From Flammeovirgaceae bacterium UBA7330 (GTDB lineage Bacteria; Bacteroidota; Bacteroidia; Cytophagales; Cyclobacteriaceae): 64,000 bases of DNA. This document shows positions 45,783 to 53,901 of the stretch, piece after piece (position 1 is the first letter of the stretch; every line of letters begins with the position of its first letter). The notes under the pieces were generated by a model that was not told the origin of the DNA, made no database searches, and was given only the letters and a program-made list of their open reading frames with translations. The stretch is from assembly GCA_002471275.1 (NCBI GenBank), contig DKPQ01000012.1, positions 161,931 to 225,930 on the forward strand, given 5' to 3'. The position numbers were made by a program, and so were the translations under genes.

Positions 45783-46469
45783 CTAAAACACATCCTCTAT
45801 ATCGCTATGAAAGCTTTCACCTTTAAAATAGCTTACATGACGAAAACCAAGGGGTTCTAATTCATCCGAATAGCCAATATTATCCGGACGGAAAGTAATG
45901 GTATTTTCACCATTGGTCAGATCAATTAGTGACAGGTGGGTATCAGGTCCAGATAATCCTCTTCCATGCTTATAACAAATCAAAAAGTAATCACCAAGAT
46001 CAACTGCATATTGCAACTGATAAAATGGACGACCATCAATAATAGTACACCAACTATTAAATGGTTCATTTGCATCTCCAATTTCTTCCCTGAATAGCAT
46101 TATTTCATTCAACATCCGAACTAATAAACTCTCTGAGAAATAACCATATTCCTTACGAATGCAATCTTCCTGGATAGATCTTATTATCTCGAATACTTTC
46201 TCCGGAATTAGGTCTACCTGATAGATTTTTTTATTGTCACTATACATCAAAGATTCACAGGAATCAATAAGAGTAGCCATAGTCTGTTTATAACCTGGCC
46301 CCCGTCGGCTAATTATATAAGAACTATTCTCCTCCTCCATCGCTATCAGGCTATCATAGGATATTGTAGAATAATGAGGTTTAGTGTTTCTGCAAGAAGT
46401 ATGGTAACATAAACATGAGAGGATAAATGTAAATAAGAAGAGGTGTGTCTGAAATCCGGACTTAGTCAT
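45783..46469 (-). CDS. Hypothetical lipoprotein-like protein
   Basis: ATG at 46469 gives a signal-like N-terminus (HLFLFTFILSCLCYHTSC, lipobox-like HTSC near residue 26) and a 228-residue product. The longer frame upstream runs through the terminator of the HU-like gene and is unlikely. No family recognised. The rest is soluble, with Tyr/Asp-rich segments such as DLGDYFLICYKHGRG. The stretch is more AT-rich than the housekeeping genes around it, which may indicate an acquired gene. Confidence 0.6.
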   Translation of the reverse strand: MTKSGFQTHLFLFTFILSCLCYHTSCRNTKPHYSTISYDSLIAMEEENSSYIISRRGPGYKQTMATLIDSCESLMYSDNKKIYQVDLIPEKVFEIIRSIQEDCIRKEYGYFSESLLVRMLNEIMLFREEIGDANEPFNSWCTIIDGRPFYQLQYAVDLGDYFLICYKHGRGLSGPDTHLSLIDLTNGENTITFRPDNIGYSDELEPLGFRHVSYFKGESFHSDIEDVF

Positions 46470-46514
46470 GACTACCTTATTAACAAAATCAGTGCCTGAA
46501 TAGATAAATGTTCT

Positions 46515-46545
46515 AAAAAAAATCCCGCTGCCGCCAACGGGATTT
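46515..46545 (-). terminator. Rho-independent terminator of the HU-like gene
   Basis: On the minus strand, AAATCCCG and CGGGATTT pair over a 10-base loop and are followed by a T run. It lies 28 bases after the HU-like gene stop. Confidence 0.85.
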
Positions 46546-46572
46546 ATGTCCAGATAAAATGATCTAGCGTAT

Positions 46573-47007
46573 TCATGCAACTTGTTTTGGTTCAACATCA
46601 GCAGGTGTGACTAAATCGCCATTTTCTGCTTTGACAAACTTCGGTTTGATGAATTGATTTTTCAGTTCCTCACCCGGTGTAAACTGCACCCTGGTTTTAC
46701 GGATACTGAAAACTGATACATCCTCTGGCTGCTCATGGCCAATACTTGATATGTTCACACTGAACTTACCAAATGGCCCCAAATCGACAGCTCTGCCTTC
46801 AAGCAGGTATTCAGGGATCAGCTGAAGAAACGTTTCAATGACTGCATATACATCAGCCACATTCACGGTGCTTCTGGCCCCAATAGCCTTAATAAAGGTT
46901 CTCATCTCTACTTTGCGGTCCCTTTCGATGCCCGCGTAGTATTTGTGTTGTCCACCTCCGGGCACTCCCGGCTCGGAACGGCGAACGGTTTTGAATTGAA
47001 TTGACAT
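46573..47007 (-). CDS. HU-family DNA-binding protein (HU-HIG-like)
   Basis: ATG at 47007 gives 144 residues beginning MSIQFKTVRRSEPGVPGGGQ. It has the HU-like body with TFIKAIGARSTVNVADVYAV, the beta-arm GRAVDLGPFGKFSVNIS, and RKTRVQFTPGEELKNQF. It matches the longer HU-related proteins of Bacteroidota, which bind and bend DNA without strong sequence preference. The stop is followed by a terminator. Upstream, between 47008 and 47824, lies an 817-base non-coding stretch with a 22-bp repeat array and a dispersed repeat, both listed separately. Confidence 0.9.
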   Translation of the reverse strand: MSIQFKTVRRSEPGVPGGGQHKYYAGIERDRKVEMRTFIKAIGARSTVNVADVYAVIETFLQLIPEYLLEGRAVDLGPFGKFSVNISSIGHEQPEDVSVFSIRKTRVQFTPGEELKNQFIKPKFVKAENGDLVTPADVEPKQVA

Positions 47008-47295
47008 GGTTTTACAATTTAAAGTGTGAATAAAATAATTAAAGAAGTGGAGCTCCTGGGGATGGGTAGTGGTCTCGAGATTGGCTACTTTACACCTTAT
47101 TAATATATACGCCTTAACCCGTTCCTCGTTAAGTTTTAGTTCAAATTTTAACACATTTTAACACACACCGTATACACCCCGTTGTAACCTCACGATTCCG
47201 TCGCTTATCAATACCTAAAATAGCGGTCTAATAACCTTGGTTTTTGAATGGTAAAAAGGGTTAAAGGAGCATCAAAACCTGGCAGTAGAAGATGC

Positions 47296-47450
47296 AAGGC
47301 CTTACGCGAGCTCCCGTAAGGCTTCATAGGCCTCGATGGAAGGCCTTACAGAGGCTTGCGTAAGGCCTTATTGAAGGTCGCACAAGGCCTTACGGAAGGT
47401 CGTACAAGGCCTTGTAGAAAATGATGGTAAGGCTGGACTTAAAAATATGC
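47296..47450. repeat. 22-bp-period tandem array with conserved AAGGCCTTAC core
   Basis: The palindromic core AAGGCCTT recurs at 47296, 47340, 47362, 47384 and 47406, with a degenerate AAGGCTTC in register at 47318 and AAGGCTGG near 47429. The unit is 22 bp with a conserved 10-base half and a variable 12-base half. It is not coding (22 is not a multiple of 3). It lies 289 bases upstream of the HU-like gene start. Confidence 0.88.
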
Positions 47451-47506
47451 ATGTTGCAAGGTTTTTTCCTTGATCATGGACAGAGGTAAAAGGGGGATTT
47501 CTATCT

Positions 47507-47800
47507 GATGCCATTTCTACTAAGCTTGTTTAAACAACTACACTACCCGTGTACTGAAAATATTTAAAACCACGGATTCACCAATGACAACTAATAAAGT
47601 GAATATAGGGATTGCACAAATACTTTTACCTTCGGTGAAAGCGTAGCTGATAAATGTAACTGTATCCTGTCCGAATTGTCGGACCAATTCGTGTTTATTG
47701 CTAACAATCCATTAGTAGATGATCTATCTATAATAGATGATCTAAATCAGTATGAAGAAAAGTAAGGCTAAAAGATTCATTAGTGAATTAGTGGGCTAGA
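47507..47800. repeat. Dispersed structured repeat, copy A
   Basis: This stretch aligns with 50537-50870. Shared blocks are a TAAGCTTG segment, GATTGCACAAATACTTT or its ATTGCACAAATACTTT form, ACCTTCGG, GTCCGA-ATTG-TCGGAC (a 6-bp hairpin) and CAGTATGAAG/AGTATGAAG. Its left end (47507-47570) also matches 63862-63925. No coding frame is seen. Confidence 0.85.
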
Positions 47801-47824
47801 GCTTTCTGCGGATACCTTTGTTTC

Positions 47825-48511
47825 TTATTCCGTTTCCGGTCGAATCCCAAAAATCAATAGATACCCGATCATCCAGAATTCTCCGATGGTCGCCGGGATA
47901 ACCAGGAACTCTCTCCACGAACTCCCCACTCCCGAGTAATTGAGCACCACATTCAGCAGGTAGCCTGCCCCACCAAGGATCAGAACTCTTCCAAGCCAAA
48001 CAGGCATGCGTCTGGAGCTGGTCACGATATATCCCATCGGGATCAGCCAAAGGCCAAAGAACAAACTGCCGACCCCCCAGGCATCTTTGATGAGACCTCT
48101 CAAAAGTTCAATGATGATGAGTTTACTCTCCATGCTTTGGGTAGAGTGAGCTGCAATTTCAATCGCTGAGGCCATAGAAATGGCACTGATCATAATGACC
48201 ACCGCATTTACCATCCCCCAGATACCAAGTGCCCAGGCTGCCCAATCGTTGATACTTTTAAACAATCGATAAAACCATACAGCTGCAAGGGCCTGCGAAA
48301 CGACAATGCCAAATTCAAACAGCAGTCTCACGCGAGCCAGGGACTCCTTGTCGGTCAGGTTCGCAAGCGTCTTTTCCGATGATTCCGGATCAAATATCTG
48401 CGTGTGGTAAATCAGGAATCCTAAAAGACCTGTAACAGCCAGCAGCAAATACCATATTCCTGTAACTCGGGCGGTCCTTACCAATTGGCTTTGTTTGTCA
48501 TTCATCGTCAT
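47825..48511 (-). CDS. DUF4386 membrane protein
   Basis: A 228-residue protein with about six membrane segments, opening with RTARVTGIWYLLLAVTGLLG. FYRLFKSINDWAAWALGIWG and SRRMPVWLGRVLILGGAGYL with the ending MIGYLLIFG fit the DUF4386 family. Function of the family is not established. It lies between the two dispersed repeat copies, together with the HipBST genes but in the opposite direction. ATG at 48505 is an alternative start. Confidence 0.88.
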   Translation of the reverse strand: MTMNDKQSQLVRTARVTGIWYLLLAVTGLLGFLIYHTQIFDPESSEKTLANLTDKESLARVRLLFEFGIVVSQALAAVWFYRLFKSINDWAAWALGIWGMVNAVVIMISAISMASAIEIAAHSTQSMESKLIIIELLRGLIKDAWGVGSLFFGLWLIPMGYIVTSSRRMPVWLGRVLILGGAGYLLNVVLNYSGVGSSWREFLVIPATIGEFWMIGYLLIFGIRPETE

Positions 48512-48868
48512 AATTAATTGCGGTGATACCCATCAGGGTGAGTTGTACATATTGGTTCGCCAAGATAAAGGGTTTTTGGATACTTCCTTTACTCATTGGC
48601 AAGCAATGAATCCATACTGAATAAGCTTAATGTCGGTGTGGTGGGGTAGCTGCTGCCAATCCCCCTCGCCCGGACAAAGGGGGATTAAAAAAGATGACCT
48701 ATAAAAGTGATTTTATATCATAAGGCAACCCTATGGTGCTATTTAATACACTATCACCACCTACAACCCTCCCAAACCTCAGACCAGACTTAAAAAGTGT
48801 ATTTCCATGCACTATTCTAGGTTGTTTTACTTGTTTTCTGTATTTTTATCTCCATAAAGAGCCTTATA
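48512..48868. other. Intergenic region upstream of hipB
   Basis: About 357 bases without a gene. It contains the fragment AAGCTTAATGTCGGTGT (48624-48640), shared with the repeat near 50584, and a CCCCCT...AGGGGGATTAA segment (48661-48690) related to 50972-51010. The last 90 bases hold the hip promoter region. Confidence 0.5.
48796..48813 (+). promoter_or_regulatory. Possible HipB operator (imperfect inverted repeat)
   Basis: AGTGTA and TGCACT (5 of 6 complementary) are separated by 6 bases, about 56 bases before the hipB start. HipB proteins bind inverted repeats in their own promoter; that this is the site is inference. Confidence 0.3.
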
Positions 48869-49081
48869 ATGCACCTTGAGCAACTAGTAATCACACTAAA
48901 GCAACGCAGGGAAGAACTTGGAGTTACCCAGGAACAACTGGCAGATCTATCTGGTGTCGGCCTGCGTACGCTAAAAGCACTGGAGAGTAAAAAGAGTAAT
49001 CCAACACTTGAGACCCTCACAAAACTTGCCGATGTGCTGGGTATGGAGTTCAAGTTAGAAGTAAAGAAAGTTGAATCCTAA
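48869..49081 (+). CDS. hipB: HipB-like XRE-family antitoxin
   Basis: A 70-residue Cro/CI-type helix-turn-helix protein: LKQRREELGVTQEQLADLSG, then GLRTLKALESKKSNPTLETL. It is the first gene of a three-gene unit with a split HipA-like kinase. In HipBA systems HipB binds the kinase and represses the operon; in described HipBST systems HipB gives autoregulation and HipS neutralises the toxin. The next start lies two bases after its stop. Confidence 0.92.
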   Translation: MHLEQLVITLKQRREELGVTQEQLADLSGVGLRTLKALESKKSNPTLETLTKLADVLGMEFKLEVKKVES

Positions 49082-49083
49082 AT

Positions 49084-49419
49084 ATGAGAAGTGCACAAGT
49101 ACTGTGGAACGATCAATTGGCAGGAACACTTACCCAGGTGGATTCATCATTTTATGAATTTGAATATGTTGATAGCTGGTTAGCAGACAGTACCAAACCA
49201 GCGATTAGCCTCACATTTCCAAAAAGTCAAAAGAAATTTCAGTCCGACCATTTGTTTCCCTTCTTTTTCAATATGCTTTCTGAAGGAGTGAACAGAAAGC
49301 TACAATGCAGGATGCTCCAGATTGATGAAAAAGATCATTTCAGTTTGTTGCTGGCAACCAGTTCAAAAGATAGCATCGGTGCGGTGAGTGTAGTCCCCAT
49401 AAATCCTGAAAGTAAATGA
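49084..49419 (+). CDS. hipS: HipS-like protein (HipA N-terminal subdomain as a separate chain)
   Basis: A 111-residue protein that matches the first subdomain of HipA: FPFFFNMLSEGVNRKLQCRM and DHFSLLLATSSKDSIGAVSV. In HipA this part is fused to the kinase; here it ends in TGA and the kinase starts in an ATGA overlap at 49416. This is the HipBST arrangement, where the small HipS has been shown in E. coli to act as antitoxin to the HipT kinase. That it does so here is inference from architecture. Confidence 0.88.
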   Translation: MRSAQVLWNDQLAGTLTQVDSSFYEFEYVDSWLADSTKPAISLTFPKSQKKFQSDHLFPFFFNMLSEGVNRKLQCRMLQIDEKDHFSLLLATSSKDSIGAVSVVPINPESK

Positions 49420-50423
49420 TGCCTGAGATAAAATATTGCCCGGGGACATTAGCTGAAGGGTTTGATACTTATAGCCAGGCTTGTCTGCGAAGATTATTTA
49501 ATGGTAAGAGGGTTAGTCACATCCTGCCTTACAATACACCGGAAGAAAGTGATGAGGATGCAGGCAAATTCCTGGATAACCGCAAGCGACTATCCATTTC
49601 CGGAGTCCAGGAAAAGGTTTCATTGATTCTTGAAAAGAACAAGCTACACCTGACAGAGGAAGGTGAGCAGGGCACTTACATACTTAAGCCTATTCCAAGA
49701 GATTTAAAAAAAGTGAGATTGGTTCCAGCCAACGAGCAGCTGACAATGCAAATAGCCAGACAGGTCTATGGAATCAATACAGCCGAAAATGGTTTAATAT
49801 TTTTCAGAGATGGATCCCCAGCTTATATCACCAAACGTTTCGATATCCGAGATAACAACTCCAAATGGGGAAAAGAAGACTTTGCTTCCCTGGCAGGCAA
49901 AACAAGTGAGAATTCCGGCGCAAATTATAAGTACGGATACAGCTATGAAGAAATGGCTCATCTGATTCAGAAATATGTGCCTGCTTCTATCATTGAAATG
50001 GAAAAGTTTTTCAAGCTAGTCGTATTCAATTATCTCTTTTCAAATGGGGATGCACATCTAAAAAACTTTGCTTTGCTGCAAACTTCCAGTGGGGATCATA
50101 TCCTAAGCCCGGCCTATGACCTGATTAATACACGCATCCACATTGATGATAGAGATTTTGCCCTGGATGAAGGTTTATTCATGGATGATTACATGTCCGA
50201 TCACATGAAAGTCAATGGTTGGGCTGGTTTACAAGATTTTCAGGAGTTTGCCAGAAGGATTGGAATAGGTGAAAGAAGAATTGATCTCTTATTGAAGCCT
50301 TTTATCGAAAAACAGGCGCTTGTTGAGGAATTAATCCATCGGTCATTTCTTGATGAACCAACAAAAAAAGCTTATTTGCTCCTTTACCAAACAAAGAGAA
50401 ATCGGCTGGCTAATAAGACCTGA
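49416..50423 (+). CDS. hipT: HipT-like serine/threonine kinase toxin
   Basis: A 335-residue HipA-type kinase without the N-terminal subdomain. The Gly-rich loop carries RLSISGVQEKVSL with Ser60-Ile61-Ser62, equivalent to the double-serine SIS motif of HipT. YILKPIPRD holds the ATP-binding Lys. The catalytic loop is SNGDAHLKNFAL (Asp212), and the metal-binding Asp is in SPAYDLIN (Asp235). All catalytic residues are kept, so the kinase is probably active. Known HipA and HipT enzymes phosphorylate aminoacyl-tRNA synthetases (GltX, TrpS) and stop growth; the target here is unknown. It overlaps hipS by four bases. Confidence 0.9.
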   Translation: MMPEIKYCPGTLAEGFDTYSQACLRRLFNGKRVSHILPYNTPEESDEDAGKFLDNRKRLSISGVQEKVSLILEKNKLHLTEEGEQGTYILKPIPRDLKKVRLVPANEQLTMQIARQVYGINTAENGLIFFRDGSPAYITKRFDIRDNNSKWGKEDFASLAGKTSENSGANYKYGYSYEEMAHLIQKYVPASIIEMEKFFKLVVFNYLFSNGDAHLKNFALLQTSSGDHILSPAYDLINTRIHIDDRDFALDEGLFMDDYMSDHMKVNGWAGLQDFQEFARRIGIGERRIDLLLKPFIEKQALVEELIHRSFLDEPTKKAYLLLYQTKRNRLANKT

Positions 50424-50536
50424 TTTTTCCATAACAGTTTTTTAAATCTTTTCCGTCTGGTGAGGATCCCCTACTGCGGACAGGCACCAGCCGGGGTATT
50501 GGGGTCCACCTACGTAGAGTTTTAGGTAAAGGGTAA

Positions 50537-50870
50537 TATCTATATGAAATCATTTATTCTAAGCTTGCTTAATGCCTAATTAAGCTTAATGTCGGTGTTT
50601 TCACAGTGACAACACCGACCCAAAGCTGTAATATTTTTGCCACGAATTAACTAATGAAAACCTAATAAATTGAAAGAAGATATTGCACAAATACTTTCAC
50701 CTTCGGCGAAAGCGTATCTGAGAAATGCAAACATATCCTGTCCGACTTGTCGGACTAATTCGTGGATATTGCTAAAAATCCATTTGTAGCTGATCTACAT
50801 ATAATCTATGATTTAGATTAGTATGAAGAAAGGTAAGACCGAAAAAATTTTATTAGTGAATTCGAGGCTA
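50537..50870. repeat. Dispersed structured repeat, copy B
   Basis: This copy aligns with 47507-47800 in the same orientation. It has perfect 10-bp outer arms CCACGAATTA (50640-50649) and TAATTCGTGG (50756-50765), and inner hairpins CTTTCACC-TTC-GGCGAAAG and GTCCGA-CTTG-TCGGAC. An extra hairpin at 50591-50619 (GTCGGTGTT/AACACCGAC) resembles the core of 3564-3594. The gap 50424-51012 contains no gene. Confidence 0.85.
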
Positions 50871-50971
50871 ACACTCCATGGCCAGACAGACACCGACCCA
50901 AAGTTGCAATTGCCTCGTTCTGAATTTGTATTCGGGTAGGTAGGCATTTAGGATGACTGACTATAGAAGCA

Positions 50972-51010
50972 GTCCCCCTTTAAAAAGGGGGACATAGGGG
51001 GAATAAAAGA
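50972..51010. repeat. CCCCCTTTAAAAAGGGGG repeat element
   Basis: GTCCCCCTTT and AAAGGGGGAC arms are followed by ATAGGGGGAATAAA. A near-identical 50-base version with the same left flank (GACTATAG) is at 63953-64000. Confidence 0.85.
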
Positions 51011-51012
51011 CG

Positions 51013-51441
51013 TCATCCCTCAAACGGCCCGTCATACCCTGTAAGCGCCTCCCGGATCCAGTCGGCCATGGGGATGGTCTTGCGGTTGACCGGGTCGAAC
51101 ATGACCTGGGCCGTGCTGCCTGTCGCGTGAAGAATCTCTTCATCACCTTTTTCGGTGGTGATGGCATACTCCAGACCAAAACTCTTGGTGCCAATCCGGG
51201 AGGTGCGGACATGTACTTTGGGTACTACATGAGTAAGCATCAACTCTTTTTTGAAATCCACCTGAACACTGGCTATGAGGAAGATGTGTTGCTTCCAGTC
51301 CCAATCCGGGCAAACCTCACCAATGTAGGCGCCACGTGCCATCTCAAAATAAGTCACAAAAACAGCGTTATTGACATGGCCAAGCGGGTCGAGGTCCTGC
51401 CAGCGAATATGTACGGGTATCGAAAATTTAAATCCTTCCAT
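51013..51441 (-). CDS. Acyl-CoA thioesterase, hot-dog fold (YbgC/FadM type)
   Basis: A 142-residue single hot-dog domain. IRWQDLDPLGHVNNAVFVTY carries the family's catalytic Asp and the HVNN motif. FKKELMLTHVVPKVHVRTSR and SFGLEYAITT complete the fold. These enzymes release fatty or aromatic acids from CoA. No partner gene is next to it. It lies directly beside the CCCCCTTT repeat at its 3' end. Confidence 0.92.
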   Translation of the reverse strand: MEGFKFSIPVHIRWQDLDPLGHVNNAVFVTYFEMARGAYIGEVCPDWDWKQHIFLIASVQVDFKKELMLTHVVPKVHVRTSRIGTKSFGLEYAITTEKGDEEILHATGSTAQVMFDPVNRKTIPMADWIREALTGYDGPFEG

Positions 51442-51796
51442 TGGTTTGGTTCTTCCTGAGCAACAATATAAAAAAAGCCTGACTCTATGGAATGCTGACT
51501 ATAATGTTTTTTCACTGGTGTATTGTAAAAATGATTCATTTGCTACTCCAGCGCCCGTCATTATTCAACTATCATTAGATGCATTTTACTGACATTAATC
51601 ACCGCCCTCTTTGACCCTCATCATGATGCCACGGAAAGCCGTGCCGTAAATTGCAACCCGATAAAAAAGCTAATACTCACCATGTTCAAACCAATAAATA
51701 CGAACGTTAATATAGTACCATCATTGTCATAGAAATCATTTGCAATATCACCTGTACAGTTATATTTTACCAAAACAATAATTCAACTTCCACCTA
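51442..51796. other. Intergenic region upstream of pta
   Basis: About 355 bases, with no gene visible; it holds the promoter candidate at 51739-51768. Confidence 0.5.
51739..51768 (+). promoter_or_regulatory. Candidate Bacteroidota-type promoter of pta-ackA
   Basis: TTTG (51739-51742), an 18-base spacer and TATATTTT (51761-51768) fit the -33 TTTG and -7 TAnnTTTG elements of Bacteroidota primary sigma factors with one mismatch. It lies 28 bases before the pta start. Confidence 0.45.
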
Positions 51797-53896
51797 ATGG
51801 CCAAATCCGTTTATATAACCACTGCTGAACCACATTGTGGCAAGTCCCTGATCTGCCTGGGAATCATTGATTATGTATTGAGAAGGACCCGAAAAGTCAC
51901 TTACTTCAAACCTATCATCTACAACAACAAGAAAAATAAGAAGGATAGAAATATCAACTTGCTCATAGAGCATTTCGGTCTTGATCAGCAATATGAAGAA
52001 GCTTATGCATTTAGTCTGGAGGAGGCTCAATCCCTGATTTCTTCGGGGCAAACAAATAAGCTACTTGACCGGATCATCCAAAAATATAAGGTACTCGAGA
52101 AGAAAAGCGATTTTGTGCTTATTGAGGGCACTGATTTTGTCGCTGAGGGCAGTGCCTTTGAAGTAGGCATCAATATTCATGTGGCTAAGAATCTTGGGAG
52201 CCCTGTTTTACTCATTGGCAGGGGTGATCTGGGCAGATCGATCCAGGAAGTTTTGAGCCCACTTCAGTTGGCCATTGAAAGCTATCACGAACAGGATTAT
52301 GATATTGTAGGTGTGATCATAAATCGAGCAGAGAATGAAAAAAGAGACGAGCTGCTGGAAGCCATGAAGAAGGAACTCAAATCGGACAACCTGTTTTTAT
52401 CAGCTATCCCAACAAACCTCCTGCTAAAAAGCCCAACTGTTCGTGAAATCGCAGAACACCTGGATGCCGAAGTGCTATATGGTAAGGATAAACTCGAAAA
52501 CCAGGTCTACCGCTATTCAGTAGCTGCGATGCAATTGCAAAACTACCTGCCGAAGCTGGTTGATAATTGCATGGTTGTCACACCAGGGGATCGGGGTGAA
52601 ATCATCCTGGGTACCCTTGAGGCCAATCTGTCCAACAATTATCCCACGGTATCAGCTATCGTACTTACTGCGGGTCTCAAGCCTGATCCGGCAATCAAAA
52701 AACTACTGGATGGTAGTCAGCATCTGATCCCGATACTTTCTACCCAAGCCAACACCTTTATTACTGCCACTAAACTTGACAACATCCAATCTTATACCAC
52801 GGTAGAAAGTAAAAACAAGATCATCGAGAGTTTAAAGCTGTTTGAAAAGTACGTGGATATGAATGAGCTGGAGGCACGAACCTCAAGAGTAACAACTCGA
52901 GGAATGACTCCCCGTATGTTTCAATATCAACTGACACAAAAAGCACGATCGATCCCAAGACATATTGTGTTGCCGGAGGGTGTGGATGATAGGATCCTAA
53001 AAGCTGCGGAGATCCTGGTCAGCCAGGATATTGTAAAATTGACATTGCTGGGAGATCGTCAAGAGATCGAACAGAAGATACATCGTTTTGGCCTTGATTT
53101 TCCAGAAGGAAAAATTGACATCATCAATCCTGCTGAATCTCCCACTTTCAATGCATATGTAGAAACCTTATATCAGCTAAGAAAGGAGAAGGGAACCACC
53201 TATGACCAGGCTCGGGAAGCAATGATGGATGTGTCCTACTTTGGGACCATGATGGTCTACCAGGGTGATGCCGATGGGATGGTTTCCGGGGCGCAACACA
53301 CCACACAGCACACCATCAGACCAGCCTTACAATTTATCAAAACAAAAAAAGGCTACTCGATTGTTTCTTCCGTATTCTTCATGTGTCTCGACGACCGGGT
53401 GCTGGTGTATGCAGACTGTGCCATAAACCCGAACCCAACTGCTGATGAACTAGCAGAGATTGCCTGGAGCTCTGCCGAAACTGCTCGGGCATTCGGTATA
53501 GACCCTAGGGTGGCCATGCTCTCCTACTCATCCGGCGAGTCTGGCAAAGGGGAAGATGTGGAGAAAGTTCGGAAAGCAACGTCAATCGTCAAAGCCAGGA
53601 AGCCGGACTTCAAAATAGAAGGCCCTATCCAATATGATGCTGCAGTTGACCTTGAAGTAGGGGCCAAAAAGATCCCCGGATCAGAGGTGGCTGGTAAAGC
53701 CTCAGTCCTGATCTTTCCGGACCTCAATACTGGAAACAACACTTATAAAGCGGTGCAACGCGAGACAGGAGCTGTCGCCATCGGCCCGGTCCTCCAGGGG
53801 CTAAACAAGCCCGTCAACGACCTTAGCAGGGGCTGTACAGTAACTGATATCGTCAATACAGTAATCATCACCGCCATACAGGCTCAGGAACAGTAG
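51797..53896 (+). CDS. pta: Phosphate acetyltransferase
   Basis: A 699-residue long-form Pta. The N-terminal third has a dethiobiotin-synthetase-like P-loop domain (ITTAEPHCGKSLICLGIIDY), a DRTGG-type regulatory domain lies at about residues 215-330, and the catalytic PTA_PTB domain runs from about 370 to the end (PRHIVLPEGVDDRILKAAEI, then GMVSGAQHTTQHTIRPALQF and VAMLSYSSGESGKGEDVEKV). It converts acetyl-CoA and phosphate to acetyl phosphate. ackA starts 5 bases after it. Confidence 0.96.
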   Translation: MAKSVYITTAEPHCGKSLICLGIIDYVLRRTRKVTYFKPIIYNNKKNKKDRNINLLIEHFGLDQQYEEAYAFSLEEAQSLISSGQTNKLLDRIIQKYKVLEKKSDFVLIEGTDFVAEGSAFEVGINIHVAKNLGSPVLLIGRGDLGRSIQEVLSPLQLAIESYHEQDYDIVGVIINRAENEKRDELLEAMKKELKSDNLFLSAIPTNLLLKSPTVREIAEHLDAEVLYGKDKLENQVYRYSVAAMQLQNYLPKLVDNCMVVTPGDRGEIILGTLEANLSNNYPTVSAIVLTAGLKPDPAIKKLLDGSQHLIPILSTQANTFITATKLDNIQSYTTVESKNKIIESLKLFEKYVDMNELEARTSRVTTRGMTPRMFQYQLTQKARSIPRHIVLPEGVDDRILKAAEILVSQDIVKLTLLGDRQEIEQKIHRFGLDFPEGKIDIINPAESPTFNAYVETLYQLRKEKGTTYDQAREAMMDVSYFGTMMVYQGDADGMVSGAQHTTQHTIRPALQFIKTKKGYSIVSSVFFMCLDDRVLVYADCAINPNPTADELAEIAWSSAETARAFGIDPRVAMLSYSSGESGKGEDVEKVRKATSIVKARKPDFKIEGPIQYDAAVDLEVGAKKIPGSEVAGKASVLIFPDLNTGNNTYKAVQRETGAVAIGPVLQGLNKPVNDLSRGCTVTDIVNTVIITAIQAQEQ

Positions 53897-53901
53897 CAGC
53901 A

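Noticed and set aside
47296..47450. CRISPR array reading of the 22-bp periodic repeats
   Set aside because: Repeat and spacer halves are far too short, the variable halves are partly alike, and no cas genes are present.
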